Positions 19,776 to 29,204 are shown, numbered from the stretch's first letter. The stretch is DNA of 64,000 nt from Sphingomonas parva (ex Maeng et al. 2020) (GCF_004564275.1 NZ_SPDV01000035.1:25635-89634); one strand, 5' to 3'. A program made the numbers and translations. Notes: a model not told the origin generated them from the letters alone.

Positions 19776-19806
19776 AAAAAGGGCCCCGGCTTGCGCCGAG
19801 GGCCCT
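19776..19806 (-). terminator. Rho-independent terminator of the TonB-dependent receptor gene
   Basis: On the minus strand AGGGCCC, CGGC, a GCAA loop, GCCG and GGGCCCT form an interrupted stem followed by TTTTT (19776-19780). It lies 19 bases beyond the receptor stop. Confidence 0.85.
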
Positions 19807-19824
19807 CTCCCCCTGTTGTTTCGC

Positions 19825-22680
19825 TCAGAAGCGGAAGCGGCCGGTGATGCCGTAGGTCCGCGGCTCGGCCAGGAAGGCTCCGAACAACTGCGTTGCCGGC
19901 GTGCCGAAGGCCGCCGTCTGGGCATAAGAGGTGTTCGAGCCCTGCAGCGTCGCGTTGAACGCGACCTGCTTGTAATCGACGTCGAACAGATTCTGTGCCC
20001 AGAGCTCAAGGCTCCACGAGCGGTCGCTCGCTCCAATTCCGGCGCGCGCGTTTACCACCATGACTCCTTCTTGCACCTTTTCCGGGAAGAGATCGGAGCC
20101 GGTGTTGAACTCGGACTGGTAGCGGAAATCCGCGTACAGCAGCCCGCGAAGATTGGAGGAGACCTCGGGAGTCCAGGAGGCGGAGCCCGTCACCACATAT
20201 TCGGGCGCGTTCGACAGACGGGAGCCCGGCAGCAGGAACAGCGCCGGGATCAGCGAATTGCCGTTCGCCGGCTGGTAGAAGGACGGCGTGCCGGCAAGGT
20301 CCCTGCGATACCTGGTGTCCGCCAAGGTGAATCCGGCCGAGACGGTGAAGTCCGGCGCGGGGTACATGAACGCCTCGAGTTCGACGCCCCTCGAGACGAC
20401 GCCCGAGCGAGTCTCGCTGCAGATGCTGTTCCCGAACGTGAGATCCTCGTCGGTCGTGCCGAGGTCGTTCTTGCAGCCCCGGATGTCGGTGACGAAGAAG
20501 TTCGTTCCGTCGAACGTGTTGAGCTGGAAGCTCTTGAACATCTGGTAGAAGGCGGCGACGTTGAGGTCGAAACGGCGACCATCGAACTTGGCGCCGATCT
20601 CGAATGCATCGACCTTCTCCGGGTCGAACTTGAGCACGTCCAGGTCGTTCGTGGAGGCCAGCGTAACCGGGCTGAACAACGGCGCGCGGTCGAGGTTGAA
20701 CCCGCCTGCCTTATAGCCCCGGGAGTAGCTGCCGTAGACGAGAAGGTCGTCGGTGGCCTTGTAGCTCAGCACCGCCGTTCCCGACCATTCGCTCTCCTTC
20801 TTGCGATCGGAGAAGCTGCCGTTGACGCTGTTGATCACGCACACCAGCGGCGCACCTGCCGAGTAGATCCCGGTGCCCGGTGCAGCCAGCGCGCCGGCAA
20901 GACCGGCGATCGCCGCGTTCAGCCCGCCGTTGCCGCCCGGGTTGGCCGCTGCACCAGCGGCCAGAGCACGCAGGCGGTTGATGTTCGCGACGTAAGCCCC
21001 GCAGGACGACGTGCTGTTGAGTTCTGCGTCGAGAGACTTGCGCTCGCTGGTGAAGCGAGCACCGAGGGTCACCGACAGACGGTCTGTCACGTTGAAGATG
21101 TTGTGCGTGAACAGAGCGAAGTTGCGGCTCTTCTGCTCGTACAGGTCGTCGACCGCCGCCCCACTGAGGGGGACGTTCACAACCTGGCTGGCAATCGCGT
21201 TGACGACGAGCGGCCGCGCGAACGCCGGAACCGCGGCAAAGGCCGGGTTGGTGGCGAGCTGCGAATTGACGAAGGCCTGGGTGAAACCGTTCAGGTTCTG
21301 GAAGCCGAACAGCGGGAAGGCGCCGAGAGCTGGGCTGAGCGCGGCTACGCGTGCCGCGGCGAACTGGTTGTAGTCGGCGCCATATTCGATGTTGTCGCCG
21401 ACCTTCAGCGTCTCGTCGGCATAATAGCCGCCGACCAGCCAGTCGAGAACGCCGTCGAAGGCTGTGCCCTGAAGCCGCAGCTCCTGCGTGAAAGTCTTGA
21501 AATCGTTGAAGGAGTCCCCGTCACCTGCACGCGCAATGATGTCGAGATTGTTGAAGTCGCCGTCCAGACCCCGGGTAAGATGGTAGTCCCGATAGCCGGT
21601 GATCGACGTCAGCGTCGCGGGACCGAACTCGATGGTGGCCTCGGCCGAGAGGCCCCAGTCCTCGACGTCGGAGCGGAAATCCCGGCCTGGAGTGATCGCG
21701 ATGCGGCGCGCGAACGTATCATCGAGGATCTGGCCCTTGCCCGCACCGGGAACGACCGAAGTCAGGTTACGAATGATCGCAGCGGTGCTCGACGGAGCGA
21801 AGGTCAGCTGTCCGTTGGCATTCCGCACCGCGTCGCGCGCCGGCAGGTAGGTGGCGGCGCAGCACTCCTCGTCGCGCTTGGTATAATCGCCGGTGACGAG
21901 CAGCGAGACGTCGTCGCTCGGCTCGAACAGCAGCTTGCCGCGCACGAGGTAGCGGTCACGATTGTTCACGCGGCGGCCGGAGATCACGTCCTTCAGGAAG
22001 CCGTCGCGATGAAGGTAGATACCGTCCACCCGATAGGCGAGGCTTTCCGTCAGCGGCCCGGTGATGCCGGCGCCGAGCCGATAATAATCGAAATTGCCGT
22101 AACTCGCCTCTCCATATGCCTCCTGGTCGCGGCGAGGGCGGGCGGTCACGACGTTGATCAGGCCCGCCGATGCGTTGCGGCCGAACAGCGTCCCCTGCGG
22201 TCCTCTCAGGATCTCGACCCGCTCGACGGGGCCGAGCTCCGTCAGACCGATGCCCGCGCGGCTCCGGTAGACGCCGTCGATGAAGGTCGCGACCGAGCTC
22301 TCGAGGCCGGGATTGTCGCCCACGGTCCGGATGCCGCGGATACCGGCGCCGCCGGCGCCCGCTTCCGAGGAGGTGGACGAGACATAAAGCGACGGCGTTA
22401 CCTGATTGAGCTGGCGCAGATCGCTGGCGCCGCTGTTCTGCATCGTCTCCGCGGTGACGGCGGAGACCGCGACCGGGACGTCCGCCAGCGGGCTGGCGCG
22501 ACGGGTCGCGGTGATGATGATCGCGCCGGTCTGGTCTTGCTCAGCCTCGGTGGTCGGTGCCGCCAGCGCGGTATCCGGCGTCTGCTCCTGACCTTCCGGC
22601 GTATTGTCCTGCGCATAAGCCGGCGATGCGGCCAGCGCAGCGATGCCGGCCGACATCAACCAAAACGATCTCGCCATCAT
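19825..22680 (-). CDS. TonB-dependent receptor
   Basis: This 951-aa outer-membrane receptor begins with a signal peptide ([20 protein letters not shown], cleaved near AYAQ). A TonB box-like IIITATRR follows at about residue 53, then the plug domain with VPVAVSAVTAETMQ, RGIRTVGDNPGLESSVATFI and ILRGPQGTLFGRNASAGLIN. The rest is a barrel of about 700 residues ending in GITGRFRF with a terminal Phe. The second ATG (22677) is better spaced from GGGAGGG. The ligand cannot be read from the sequence. No substrate-processing gene is adjacent, but TonB lies elsewhere in the window. Confidence 0.95.
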   Translation of the reverse strand: MMARSFWLMSAGIAALAASPAYAQDNTPEGQEQTPDTALAAPTTEAEQDQTGAIIITATRRASPLADVPVAVSAVTAETMQNSGASDLRQLNQVTPSLYVSSTSSEAGAGGAGIRGIRTVGDNPGLESSVATFIDGVYRSRAGIGLTELGPVERVEILRGPQGTLFGRNASAGLINVVTARPRRDQEAYGEASYGNFDYYRLGAGITGPLTESLAYRVDGIYLHRDGFLKDVISGRRVNNRDRYLVRGKLLFEPSDDVSLLVTGDYTKRDEECCAATYLPARDAVRNANGQLTFAPSSTAAIIRNLTSVVPGAGKGQILDDTFARRIAITPGRDFRSDVEDWGLSAEATIEFGPATLTSITGYRDYHLTRGLDGDFNNLDIIARAGDGDSFNDFKTFTQELRLQGTAFDGVLDWLVGGYYADETLKVGDNIEYGADYNQFAAARVAALSPALGAFPLFGFQNLNGFTQAFVNSQLATNPAFAAVPAFARPLVVNAIASQVVNVPLSGAAVDDLYEQKSRNFALFTHNIFNVTDRLSVTLGARFTSERKSLDAELNSTSSCGAYVANINRLRALAAGAAANPGGNGGLNAAIAGLAGALAAPGTGIYSAGAPLVCVINSVNGSFSDRKKESEWSGTAVLSYKATDDLLVYGSYSRGYKAGGFNLDRAPLFSPVTLASTNDLDVLKFDPEKVDAFEIGAKFDGRRFDLNVAAFYQMFKSFQLNTFDGTNFFVTDIRGCKNDLGTTDEDLTFGNSICSETRSGVVSRGVELEAFMYPAPDFTVSAGFTLADTRYRRDLAGTPSFYQPANGNSLIPALFLLPGSRLSNAPEYVVTGSASWTPEVSSNLRGLLYADFRYQSEFNTGSDLFPEKVQEGVMVVNARAGIGASDRSWSLELWAQNLFDVDYKQVAFNATLQGSNTSYAQTAAFGTPATQLFGAFLAEPRTYGITGRFRF

Positions 22681-22857
22681 ACCCTCCCTCGGATTTCTAT
22701 TTTGGGAGGAAGGCTAGTGAAACTTCGCGCGACGGAGAAGCCGAAAACCGCGCATTTCCGCCGATTCCGCGAATTTCATGGCGTTTACGCAACAATCCGG
22801 TAGCGAAACGAAACCGGGGCCGCGCCGCTTCCGTTACGGCATCCTTGCTTTGTCGCG

Positions 22858-22893
22858 AAAAGGCCCTCCCGCGCGGGACGCGGGAAGGCCTTT
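22858..22893 (-). terminator. Rho-independent terminator of infC
   Basis: On the minus strand AAAGGCC, TCCCGCG, a short loop, then GCGCGGGA, GGCC and TTTT. The stem has one bulge. It lies 22 bases after the infC stop. Confidence 0.85.
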
Positions 22894-22915
22894 GAGATAA
22901 TCCGTCAGGGCGGGA

Positions 22916-23446
22916 TCAGCGCGGCGAGAGCACCATCAGCATCTGCCGGCCTTCCATCCGAGGATGCTGCTCGACCTTGGCGATGTCGGCCACGCCTTCC
23001 TGGACCCGCTGCAGAAGCTGCATGCCGAGCTGGCCGTGGGCCAGCTCTCGGCCGCGGAAGCGCAAGGTGATCTTCACCTTGTCGCCTTCGTTGATGAAGT
23101 CGACGACCTTCTTCATCTTGGTGTCGTAATCGTGGTCGTCGATGTTCGGACGCATCTTGATCTCCTTGATCTCCTGCGTCTTCTGCGATTTCCGCGCCAG
23201 ATTGGCCTTCTTCTGGGCCTCGTACTTGAACTTGCCGACGTCCAGGAACTTGCACACGGGGGGATCGGCGTTCGGCGATACCTCGACCAGGTCGAGGCCG
23301 ACATCGGCAGCCTGCTCGATCGCTTCGGCCGTGAGCATCACGCCGATATTCTCGCCATTCTCATCGATCACGCGCACGCGCGGCACGGAGATGAATTCGT
23401 TGAAGCGAGGGCCGTTCATCGGCGGGGCGACAGGGCGCCTCATCAT
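22916..23446 (-). CDS. infC: Translation initiation factor IF-3
   Basis: IF-3 binds the 30S subunit and checks start-codon pairing. The N-terminal domain has [20 protein letters not shown], then [20 protein letters not shown] and [10 protein letters not shown]. The C-terminal domain has [20 protein letters not shown] and ends [14 protein letters not shown]. The visible starts are ATG 23446 and ATG 23443 (176/175 aa). An in-frame ATA codon lies four codons further upstream, which matters because infC genes often use rare AUU-like starts for autoregulation. No strong ribosome site precedes the ATGs. The usual rpmI/rplT partners are not next to it. Confidence 0.94.
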   Translation of the reverse strand: MMRRPVAPPMNGPRFNEFISVPRVRVIDENGENIGVMLTAEAIEQAADVGLDLVEVSPNADPPVCKFLDVGKFKYEAQKKANLARKSQKTQEIKEIKMRPNIDDHDYDTKMKKVVDFINEGDKVKITLRFRGRELAHGQLGMQLLQRVQEGVADIAKVEQHPRMEGRQMLMVLSPR

Positions 23447-23616
23447 GGGCGGACGTATAGCAGTTTCTCCATCAAAGCCTTTAGAGGCGCACAAGTAGTC
23501 AAAGCCGCCCCGGAATAAAAGATGGGCGGCGTTCAAGCCGTTGATTTTTCGTCCGGGCTGTTGCCCGCTCGCCGCGGCAGGCGGAGCGGGACAGCCGGCC
23601 GAACGATCTGGTCCCG

Positions 23617-25623
23617 TCAGCGCCCGCGAAGGTCGGGCGGGCTGGCGTCGGCAGCGAGCCGCGCGACCAGCGCGTCGAGCGGCAGCACCTCCTGGCGCGC
23701 GTCGCTGCCCAGCGGACGCAGCGCCACCGTCCGCTCCTCCGCCTCGCGCTTGCCGAGGACGAGCAGGTTCGGGACCTTCTTCAGGCTGTGCTCGCGCACC
23801 TTGTAGTTGATCTTCTCGTTGCGAAGGTCGGCTTCGGCGCGGATGCCGGCCGCCTGCAGCGCCGCCACCACCTCGCGGGCATAATCGTCGGCGTCGGACA
23901 CGATCGTCGCGACCACCGCCTGCACTGGCGCGAGCCAGAGCGGAAAGCGACCGGCGTGATGCTCGATCAGGATGCCGATGAAGCGCTCGAACGTGCCGAG
24001 GATCGCGCGATGCAGCATCACCGGCCTGTGGCGCTGCCCGTCCTCGGCCACGTAGGAGGCGTCGAGCCGCTCGGGCAGCACGGTGTCGGCCTGGATGGTG
24101 CCGACCTGCCAGGTCCGGCCGATCGCGTCGCGCAGGTGGAACTCCAGCTTGGGCGCGTAGAAGGCGCCTTCGCCGGGCAGCTCTTCCCAGCCGAACTCCG
24201 GCGTGTCGCGACCCGCGGCGTGGACGGCGTCCCGCAGGATCTGCTCGGCTCTGTCCCAATCGGCGTCGGAGCCGAAGCGCTGGTCGGGGCGGAGAGCGAG
24301 CTTGATCGCATAATCCTCGAAGCCGAGATCGCGATAGACGCTGTCGAGCAGATCGCAGAAGTCGCGGATTTCCTCGATCAGCTGGTCCTCGCGGCAGAAG
24401 ATGTGCGCATCGTCCTGGGTGAACTGGCGCACGCGCATGATGCCGTGCAGCGCGCCGTGCGGTTCGTTGCGGTGGCAACAGCCGAACTCGGCCATGCGAA
24501 TCGGCAGGTCGCGATACGATTTGATCCCCTGGCGGAAGATCAGCACGTGCGCCGGGCAGTTCATCGGCTTGAGCGCCATCAGGTCCGCGTCGCCGGAGAG
24601 CACCGGGCCCTCCTCCTCGGTGCTCGGGATCTCGTCGGGAACGACGAACATGTTCTCGCGATACTTGCCCCAGTGGCCGGACTGCTCCCACTGGCGGGCG
24701 TCCATCAGCTGCGGCGTCTTCACTTCCTCATAGCCTGCCGCGTCGAGGCGGCGACGCATATAGGCTTCGAGCGCGCGCCAGATCAGATAGCCCTTGGGGT
24801 GCCAGAACACCGATCCCTGCGCCTCGGACTGGAGATGGAACAGGTCCATCTCCTGGCCGATGCGGCGATGGTCGCGCTTGGCCGCCTCCTCGAGCCGGAC
24901 GAGATGCGCGTCGAGCTGCTTCTTGTTGAGCCAGCCCGTGCCGTAGATGCGCGACAGCATCGCGTTCTTCTGGTCGCCGCGCCAATAGGCTCCGGAGACC
25001 CGGGTCAGCTTGAACGCATTGGGGTCGAGCTTCCCGGTGGAGGCGAGGTGCGGACCTCGGCAGAGATCGACCCAGTCCCCCGAGCGGTACATGGTGATCG
25101 TCTCGTCGGCGGGCAGCTCCATCACCCACTCGGCCTTGAACGCCTCGCCCGTCTCCTCGAAATATTTGCGGACGTCGTCGCGCGTCCAGACCTCGCGAAC
25201 CAGCGGCGCGTCCTTCGCGATCACCCGGCGCATCTCCGCCTCGATCGCCGGGAGGTCCTCGTCGGTGAACGGCCCCCGGTCGGACGCCGGCGCGAAGTCG
25301 TAATAGAAGCCGTCCTCGGTCGCCGGACCGAAGGTGATCTGGGTGCCGGGGAAGAGGTTCTGCACTGCCTCGGCGAGAACGTGGGCATAATCGTGGCGGA
25401 CGAGCTCCAGCGCCTCCGCCTCGTCGCGGGCGGTGATCAGGGCGAGCTCGGCATCGCCTTCGAGCGGCCGGTTGAGGTCGCGGACCTCGCCGTTGACGCG
25501 GGCCGCCAGCGCGGCCTTGGCGAGGCCGGGCCCGATCGCTGCGGCGACGTCGCCGGGCGTGGTGCCCTCCTCGACCTCGCGGACGGAGCCATCGGGAAGG
25601 CGGATTCGGAAATGCTGCGTCAT
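23617..25623 (-). CDS. thrS: Threonine--tRNA ligase
   Basis: This class II synthetase, 668 aa, has an N-terminal TGS domain ([20 protein letters not shown]). The editing domain has [16 protein letters not shown] and [20 protein letters not shown]. The catalytic core zinc ligands lie in [24 protein letters not shown] and the later [14 protein letters not shown] region, and the anticodon domain is at the C-terminus. The start ATG 25623 follows the translation [12 protein letters not shown]. It lies 170 bases upstream of infC on the same strand, an arrangement seen in many bacteria. Confidence 0.97.
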   Translation of the reverse strand: MTQHFRIRLPDGSVREVEEGTTPGDVAAAIGPGLAKAALAARVNGEVRDLNRPLEGDAELALITARDEAEALELVRHDYAHVLAEAVQNLFPGTQITFGPATEDGFYYDFAPASDRGPFTDEDLPAIEAEMRRVIAKDAPLVREVWTRDDVRKYFEETGEAFKAEWVMELPADETITMYRSGDWVDLCRGPHLASTGKLDPNAFKLTRVSGAYWRGDQKNAMLSRIYGTGWLNKKQLDAHLVRLEEAAKRDHRRIGQEMDLFHLQSEAQGSVFWHPKGYLIWRALEAYMRRRLDAAGYEEVKTPQLMDARQWEQSGHWGKYRENMFVVPDEIPSTEEEGPVLSGDADLMALKPMNCPAHVLIFRQGIKSYRDLPIRMAEFGCCHRNEPHGALHGIMRVRQFTQDDAHIFCREDQLIEEIRDFCDLLDSVYRDLGFEDYAIKLALRPDQRFGSDADWDRAEQILRDAVHAAGRDTPEFGWEELPGEGAFYAPKLEFHLRDAIGRTWQVGTIQADTVLPERLDASYVAEDGQRHRPVMLHRAILGTFERFIGILIEHHAGRFPLWLAPVQAVVATIVSDADDYAREVVAALQAAGIRAEADLRNEKINYKVREHSLKKVPNLLVLGKREAEERTVALRPLGSDARQEVLPLDALVARLAADASPPDLRGR

Positions 25624-25806
25624 AGGCGCGTGCATGTAGCGACGCGCATCGCCTTCCTCCAGCCCCGCCCCGCGATTTCGTGCGGGCACGGCCCGCGGCA
25701 GGCGGCGAGGTGCGGCGATCCGAAGGACGCGTTGCGGCACCGCCACCCTGAGTGGCGCTCAGGACACGATCTGGAACTTAATCCTTGCTCAACTCTTGAA
25801 CGGCAT

Positions 25807-25821
25807 TGTACAGATTGTACA
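25807..25821. promoter_or_regulatory. Tandem TGTACA operator of the antitoxin gene
   Basis: TGTACA at 25807-25812 and again at 25816-25821, separated by GAT; the repeat unit is ATTGTACA with a 9-base period. TGTACA is the core of the YefM and Phd operators of E. coli and phage P1. The motif sits 57 bases before the antitoxin ATG in a short AT-rich stretch. Confidence 0.65.
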
Positions 25822-25877
25822 TTCCAGCGGCGTCTGATCCTCTTTGAATGCGGCGCACGTGCAACAGGAGCAAGTCG

Positions 25878-26411
25878 ATGGTGCTTCATACCGAGGAAGA
25901 CCCTTTCGCCGGAGTCAGGAAGATCGACGCGACCGACGCCCGCCAGTCGTTCAGCGATCTTGTGAGCCAGGTCGCAGTCGGCCGCCGAACCTTGCTGATG
26001 CGGAACGGCAAGCCGGTATGTGCGATCGTCTCCCTACCGGACCTGCATCTGCTGCTCGCCCGCGACGCCAGCCGCGACGAGGTCATGCGACAGTCGCCGC
26101 CGGCTGAGGGACGCGGACGATCGTTCAGCGAGATCCGCAAATCCGGCGCGGTCGCGGATGCGCTCGGCACTGCGAGTTCCTCTTCGACAGCGGTTCAGAC
26201 AGCCGCGGCGGACGATGCGGCGACGGCCATCGCGCAGCTGGTCGAGGCAACCTCGCGCATTGTGATCGAGCGCATGCGCGAACGCGGGCCCGCCGAGAGC
26301 GTCGAAGAGGAGAAGGCCGAGATTGCCGAGCTCGTTCTTGCCTCTCTGTCCGGCCAAGCGGTATATTCGCAGGAACAGGCCGAGGAGCGGGAGGCTGCCG
26401 GGAGCTGGTGA
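25878..26411 (+). CDS. Phd/YefM-type antitoxin with long C-terminal extension
   Basis: The N-terminal 70 residues match Phd/YefM antitoxins: IDATDARQSFSDLVSQVAVG then RRTLLMRNGKPVCAIVSLPD LHLL. The 177-aa protein is about twice the usual size. From residue 75 on it is Ala/Ser-rich, then forms a probable helix (TAIAQLVEATSRIVIERMRE, EEEKAEIAELVLASLSG) and a charged tail. ATG 25878 has ACAGGAG 8 bases upstream. Its stop overlaps the next start as GTGA. Autoregulation through the TGTACA pair is expected from the family. The C-terminal extension would normally bind the toxin; here its role is unknown. Confidence 0.75.
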   Translation: MVLHTEEDPFAGVRKIDATDARQSFSDLVSQVAVGRRTLLMRNGKPVCAIVSLPDLHLLLARDASRDEVMRQSPPAEGRGRSFSEIRKSGAVADALGTASSSSTAVQTAAADDAATAIAQLVEATSRIVIERMRERGPAESVEEEKAEIAELVLASLSGQAVYSQEQAEEREAAGSW

Positions 26412-26731
26412 GCGAGAGACGCATCCCGGTCGGACCGTACGAGCTGGTGGTTCCGGAGGAATGCGTTACGGCCTACCGAGTGAGCGTCTCGATCCTCGAG
26501 AAGCTCCATGTACCGTGGGAAGACTTCGATCTGGAGATCGACGGGCTGCTCGCCGAGTTCGATCAGGGCTACATCCCCGAAGACGCTGTCGCCGTCACGG
26601 GTGAGCCGGACACCTATGCCTTCACGCGCTGCGGCGTGAGGCTCCACATCAGGATCGACCAGGGGTTGATGGATCTGGTTGTCGTCCGCATTCAGCCTCC
26701 GTCGCAATGGATCTTGCCGAGGTCTTTCTGA
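26408..26731 (+). CDS. Unrecognised 107-aa protein, partner of the antitoxin
   Basis: I do not recognise this protein. It starts at GTG 26408, overlapping the antitoxin stop by 4 bases, the usual place of a toxin. It reads MSERRIPVGPYELVVPEECV, then SVSILEKLHVPWEDFDLEID, and ends LHIRIDQGLMDLVVVRIQPP then SQWILPRSF. The middle is acidic. It does not look like RelE/ParE, Fic or PIN: there is no catalytic Arg/His cluster or acidic PIN triad in order. Its last 83 bases overlap the convergent membrane-protein gene. It could be a toxin of a new type or an accessory protein. Confidence 0.6.
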   Translation: MSERRIPVGPYELVVPEECVTAYRVSVSILEKLHVPWEDFDLEIDGLLAEFDQGYIPEDAVAVTGEPDTYAFTRCGVRLHIRIDQGLMDLVVVRIQPPSQWILPRSF

Positions 26732-27503
26732 CCGGCGCCGGTTGCGCGTCGATGACCACCGGGAGCGGCTCGATGGCGCGATCTGCGCGCAGCACCAGGA
26801 CCCCCCGGGCTCCGGGCAGCCCCCACGTCTCCGCACGGACGCGAAAGCGAAGCCACGCCGCGAGCCGGCGCCCGATCACCGTGCGCACGGTGAGATTGAC
26901 CAGCTCGCCCGCAGCGATCGCTCGCCCATGCTGCGGGCTGGCTTCCAAAGCTGGTCCGGCCGCGCCTCTGCGGACCCGCAACTCGCTGTGCAGCCCCCGG
27001 AACCAACCGGGCAGGCGGAGACGAGCGCCGGTCAGCTGGAGACTATGCTGGGGCTGGAGCGAGACACGGGTTTGCACCAGCGAACCGTTCAGCAGCAGGT
27101 GGGCATCGCCCTCCGTGCGATCGTAGAGGAGCCGCCTTGCCCTGGTCTCGCGCAAAGCAACGAGGCCGTCTCCCAGCACGCATAGCGCCGCCAGGCCGAA
27201 CCACAACCAGGGCGACACGGATTGGCTCAGGTCGATGACGACGTGCGCGAATCCCGCTTCGGTGCCGGCCGCGCCGACGGCGTCCGCACGCAACGAAAAT
27301 CCCAGCGGCAGCGCCGAGGCGGCGACGATCAGGTGGAATCCGCGACGGTAGATCATCGCGGGATTTCGCGCGATCGACAGCACGAAATAGGCGAGAGCGG
27401 CGCCCACCCCCAGCTTCACCGGAATCCATTGCAGCCATGCCGCGAGCGTGACCAGCGTCCCGACGAAGGTGCTCGTCAGCATTGTCTGACCGAACCAGCT
27501 CAT
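26649..27503 (-). CDS. Predicted membrane protein of unknown function
   Basis: This 284-aa protein starts MSWFGQTMLTSTFVGTLVTL and has about four hydrophobic segments: residues 8-25, 30-47 (KLGVGAALAYFVLSIA), 56-72 and 105-122 (WLWFGLAALCVLGDGLVAL). The remaining 160 residues form a hydrophilic, Arg-rich domain with strand-like segments (LRLPGWFRGLHSELRVRR, LVNLTVRTVIGRRLAAWLRF). I cannot assign a family. The start ATG 27503 is supported only by the translation. The gene converges on, and overlaps by 83 bases, the small partner gene of the antitoxin. Confidence 0.6.
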   Translation of the reverse strand: MSWFGQTMLTSTFVGTLVTLAAWLQWIPVKLGVGAALAYFVLSIARNPAMIYRRGFHLIVAASALPLGFSLRADAVGAAGTEAGFAHVVIDLSQSVSPWLWFGLAALCVLGDGLVALRETRARRLLYDRTEGDAHLLLNGSLVQTRVSLQPQHSLQLTGARLRLPGWFRGLHSELRVRRGAAGPALEASPQHGRAIAAGELVNLTVRTVIGRRLAAWLRFRVRAETWGLPGARGVLVLRADRAIEPLPVVIDAQPAPVRKTSARSIATEAECGRQPDPSTPGRS

Positions 27504-27545
27504 ATCGCCTCGCACTCCCGGCGCCGCCGAGCGCCCGATGTTACG

Positions 27546-27583
27546 CCCAACTTCGCAGTTGGGCCAAGGCGCAATGGCCTTGG
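27546..27583. repeat. Two back-to-back hairpins upstream of the hydrolase gene
   Basis: CCCAACT-TCGC-AGTTGGG (27546-27563) is directly followed by CCAAGG...CCTTGG (27564-27583). They lie in the divergent region between the membrane-protein start and the hydrolase start. A run of nearly three copies of the 10-mer CGGCGCACCC follows at 27603-27629. Function unknown. Confidence 0.45.
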
Positions 27584-27665
27584 CGGCGACGCGGCATGTC
27601 CGCGGCGCACCCCGGCGCACCCCGGCGCAGTGGGCTTCACAGGATCCCCCCGCTACACGGGAGCG

Positions 27666-28403
27666 ATGACCGAGATCCGCCACCTGTCCGCTCGGGGCCT
27701 GCGCCTCGCCTATCGCCATCGCCCCGGCCGTGGCCCGACCATCGTCTTTCTGCCCGGCTACATGTCGGACATGGAGGGCGGCAAGGCGAGCGCGCTCGAC
27801 GGCTGGGCGGAGGCGCAGGGCCGGGCGATGCTGCGCTTCGATTACGGCGGCTGCGGCGTCAGCGAAGGAGACTTCGCGGCGCAGAGTCTCGCCAATTGGC
27901 GCGACGACGTGCTGGCGATGCTCGATTCGGTCGTCGAAGGGCCCGTGGTGCTGGTCGGCTCGTCGATGGGCGGCTGGCTGATGCTGCTCGTCGCGCTCGC
28001 CCTGCCGGAGCGGGTGAAGGGCCTGATCGGCATCGCGGCCGCGCCGGATTTCACCTCCTGGGGATTTGGCGACGCCGACAAGGCCGCGATCCTCACCGCC
28101 GGCCGGCTGGAGGAGCCCTCGCCTTATTCGGACGCGCCCTACGTCACGACGCGCATCTTCTGGGAAAGCGGGGAATCGCTGAAGCTGCTCGACGGAGAGA
28201 TCGGGATCGACTGCCCGGTCCGGCTGCTGCACGGCACCGCCGATGAGGACGTGCCCTGGCGCCTCTCGCTCGAGCTGATGGACAAGCTCCGTTCAGCGGA
28301 CGTGCAGGCCCATCTGGTCAAGCAGGGCGATCATCGCCTCTCCCGCGACGAGGACATCGACCTTCTGATCGCGACCGTGGGCCGTCTCCTGGAGCACCTG
28401 TGA
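27666..28403 (+). CDS. Alpha/beta hydrolase
   Basis: This 245-aa cytoplasmic alpha/beta-hydrolase resembles the ABHD10 and acyl-glucuronide esterase group. The oxyanion region is IVFLPGYMSDMEGGKASALD, the nucleophile elbow is VLVGSSMGGWLML (Ser in GSSMG), the Asp is probably in LLHGTADEDVPW, and the His is in KQGDHRLSRDEDI. Substrates would be esters or thioesters; which ones is unknown. The start is ATG 27666 after ACGGGAGCG. The stop overlaps the following gene as GTGA. Confidence 0.88.
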   Translation: MTEIRHLSARGLRLAYRHRPGRGPTIVFLPGYMSDMEGGKASALDGWAEAQGRAMLRFDYGGCGVSEGDFAAQSLANWRDDVLAMLDSVVEGPVVLVGSSMGGWLMLLVALALPERVKGLIGIAAAPDFTSWGFGDADKAAILTAGRLEEPSPYSDAPYVTTRIFWESGESLKLLDGEIGIDCPVRLLHGTADEDVPWRLSLELMDKLRSADVQAHLVKQGDHRLSRDEDIDLLIATVGRLLEHL

Positions 28404-29194
28404 CCGCATTGCTTCTTCTCGCCTTCGCCCTCCAGGCCGCGGCCGGCCCCGCCGGTCCCGCGGCGCCGACCAATGCTGCCGATTGCGCCGCGCTGGCCCG
28501 CAGGGCGCCGGACAGCGCGATCGCGGCGGCCGACGCCTGGCGGCTCAAGGGCGGCGGCCTTGATGCCCGCGCCTGCCTTGGCCTCGCTTATGCGGAGGCG
28601 GCGCGCTGGCCGGCGGCGGCGGCCGCGCTCGAGGCCGCGGCGCGCGAGGCGGAGAGCAGCAAGGATCTGCGCAGCGCCGATCTCTGGGTGCAGTCGGGCA
28701 ACGCCTGGCTGGCCGGCGGCGAAGGCGCCAGGGCGCGCCGCGCCTTCGAGGCGGCGCTGGCGACGCCGACGCTGGGCCGGGAGCTGCGCGGCGAAGCGCA
28801 TCTCGATCGCGCCCGCGCTTCGGTCTCGCTCGGCGAGCTGGCGGCGGCGCGCGCCGACATCGACCAGGCGCTCGAGCTCGTCGCTGGCGATCCCTTCGCC
28901 TGGTACCTCTCGGCGGCGCTGGCCCGGCGGCAGGACGATCTGGCGCGGGCGCGGACGGACATCGCCAAAGCGGTCGAGCTCGCCCCTTCCGAGGCCTCGA
29001 TCCTGCTCGAGGCGGGCAACATCGCCGGGCTCTCGGGCGAGGTCGACGCCGCCGCGGGTCTGTTCGCCCGCGCCCAGCGCGCCTCGCCCGACTCGGAGGC
29101 CGGGGGTGCCGCGGCGGCGGCACTCGCCGCCAACGCTTCGCCGGCCGCTCAGCCCGCGCAACCGCCCGCCGGCGCCGCGACCTCGCCGGACTGA
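28400..29194 (+). CDS. Secreted TPR-repeat protein
   Basis: This 264-aa protein starts MTALLLLAFALQAAAGPAGP, a signal peptide or short membrane anchor. Helix pairs rich in Ala follow, typical of tetratricopeptide repeats: LGLAYAEAARWPAAAAALEA, AHLDRARASVSLGELAAARA, YLSAALARRQDDLARARTDI and LLEAGNIAGLSGEVDAAAGL. The last 30 residues are Ala/Pro-rich. It starts at GTG 28400 inside the hydrolase stop. The role is probably as a periplasmic scaffold, which is inferred from repeats only. The stop lies 10 bases from the convergent regulator stop. Confidence 0.82.
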   Translation: MTALLLLAFALQAAAGPAGPAAPTNAADCAALARRAPDSAIAAADAWRLKGGGLDARACLGLAYAEAARWPAAAAALEAAAREAESSKDLRSADLWVQSGNAWLAGGEGARARRAFEAALATPTLGRELRGEAHLDRARASVSLGELAAARADIDQALELVAGDPFAWYLSAALARRQDDLARARTDIAKAVELAPSEASILLEAGNIAGLSGEVDAAAGLFARAQRASPDSEAGGAAAAALAANASPAAQPAQPPAGAATSPD

Positions 29195-29204
29195 GCCGGC
29201 GGCG

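Noticed and set aside
19816..22803. A 995-codon frame opposite the TonB-dependent receptor
   Set aside because: It is antisense to a receptor with a clean signal peptide, TonB box and plug, and it has no recognisable domain.
22916..24691. A 591-codon frame running from inside thrS into infC
   Set aside because: Only the last 176 codons look like IF-3. The upstream part is an out-of-frame reading of the thrS gene, whose own frame is a complete threonyl-tRNA synthetase.
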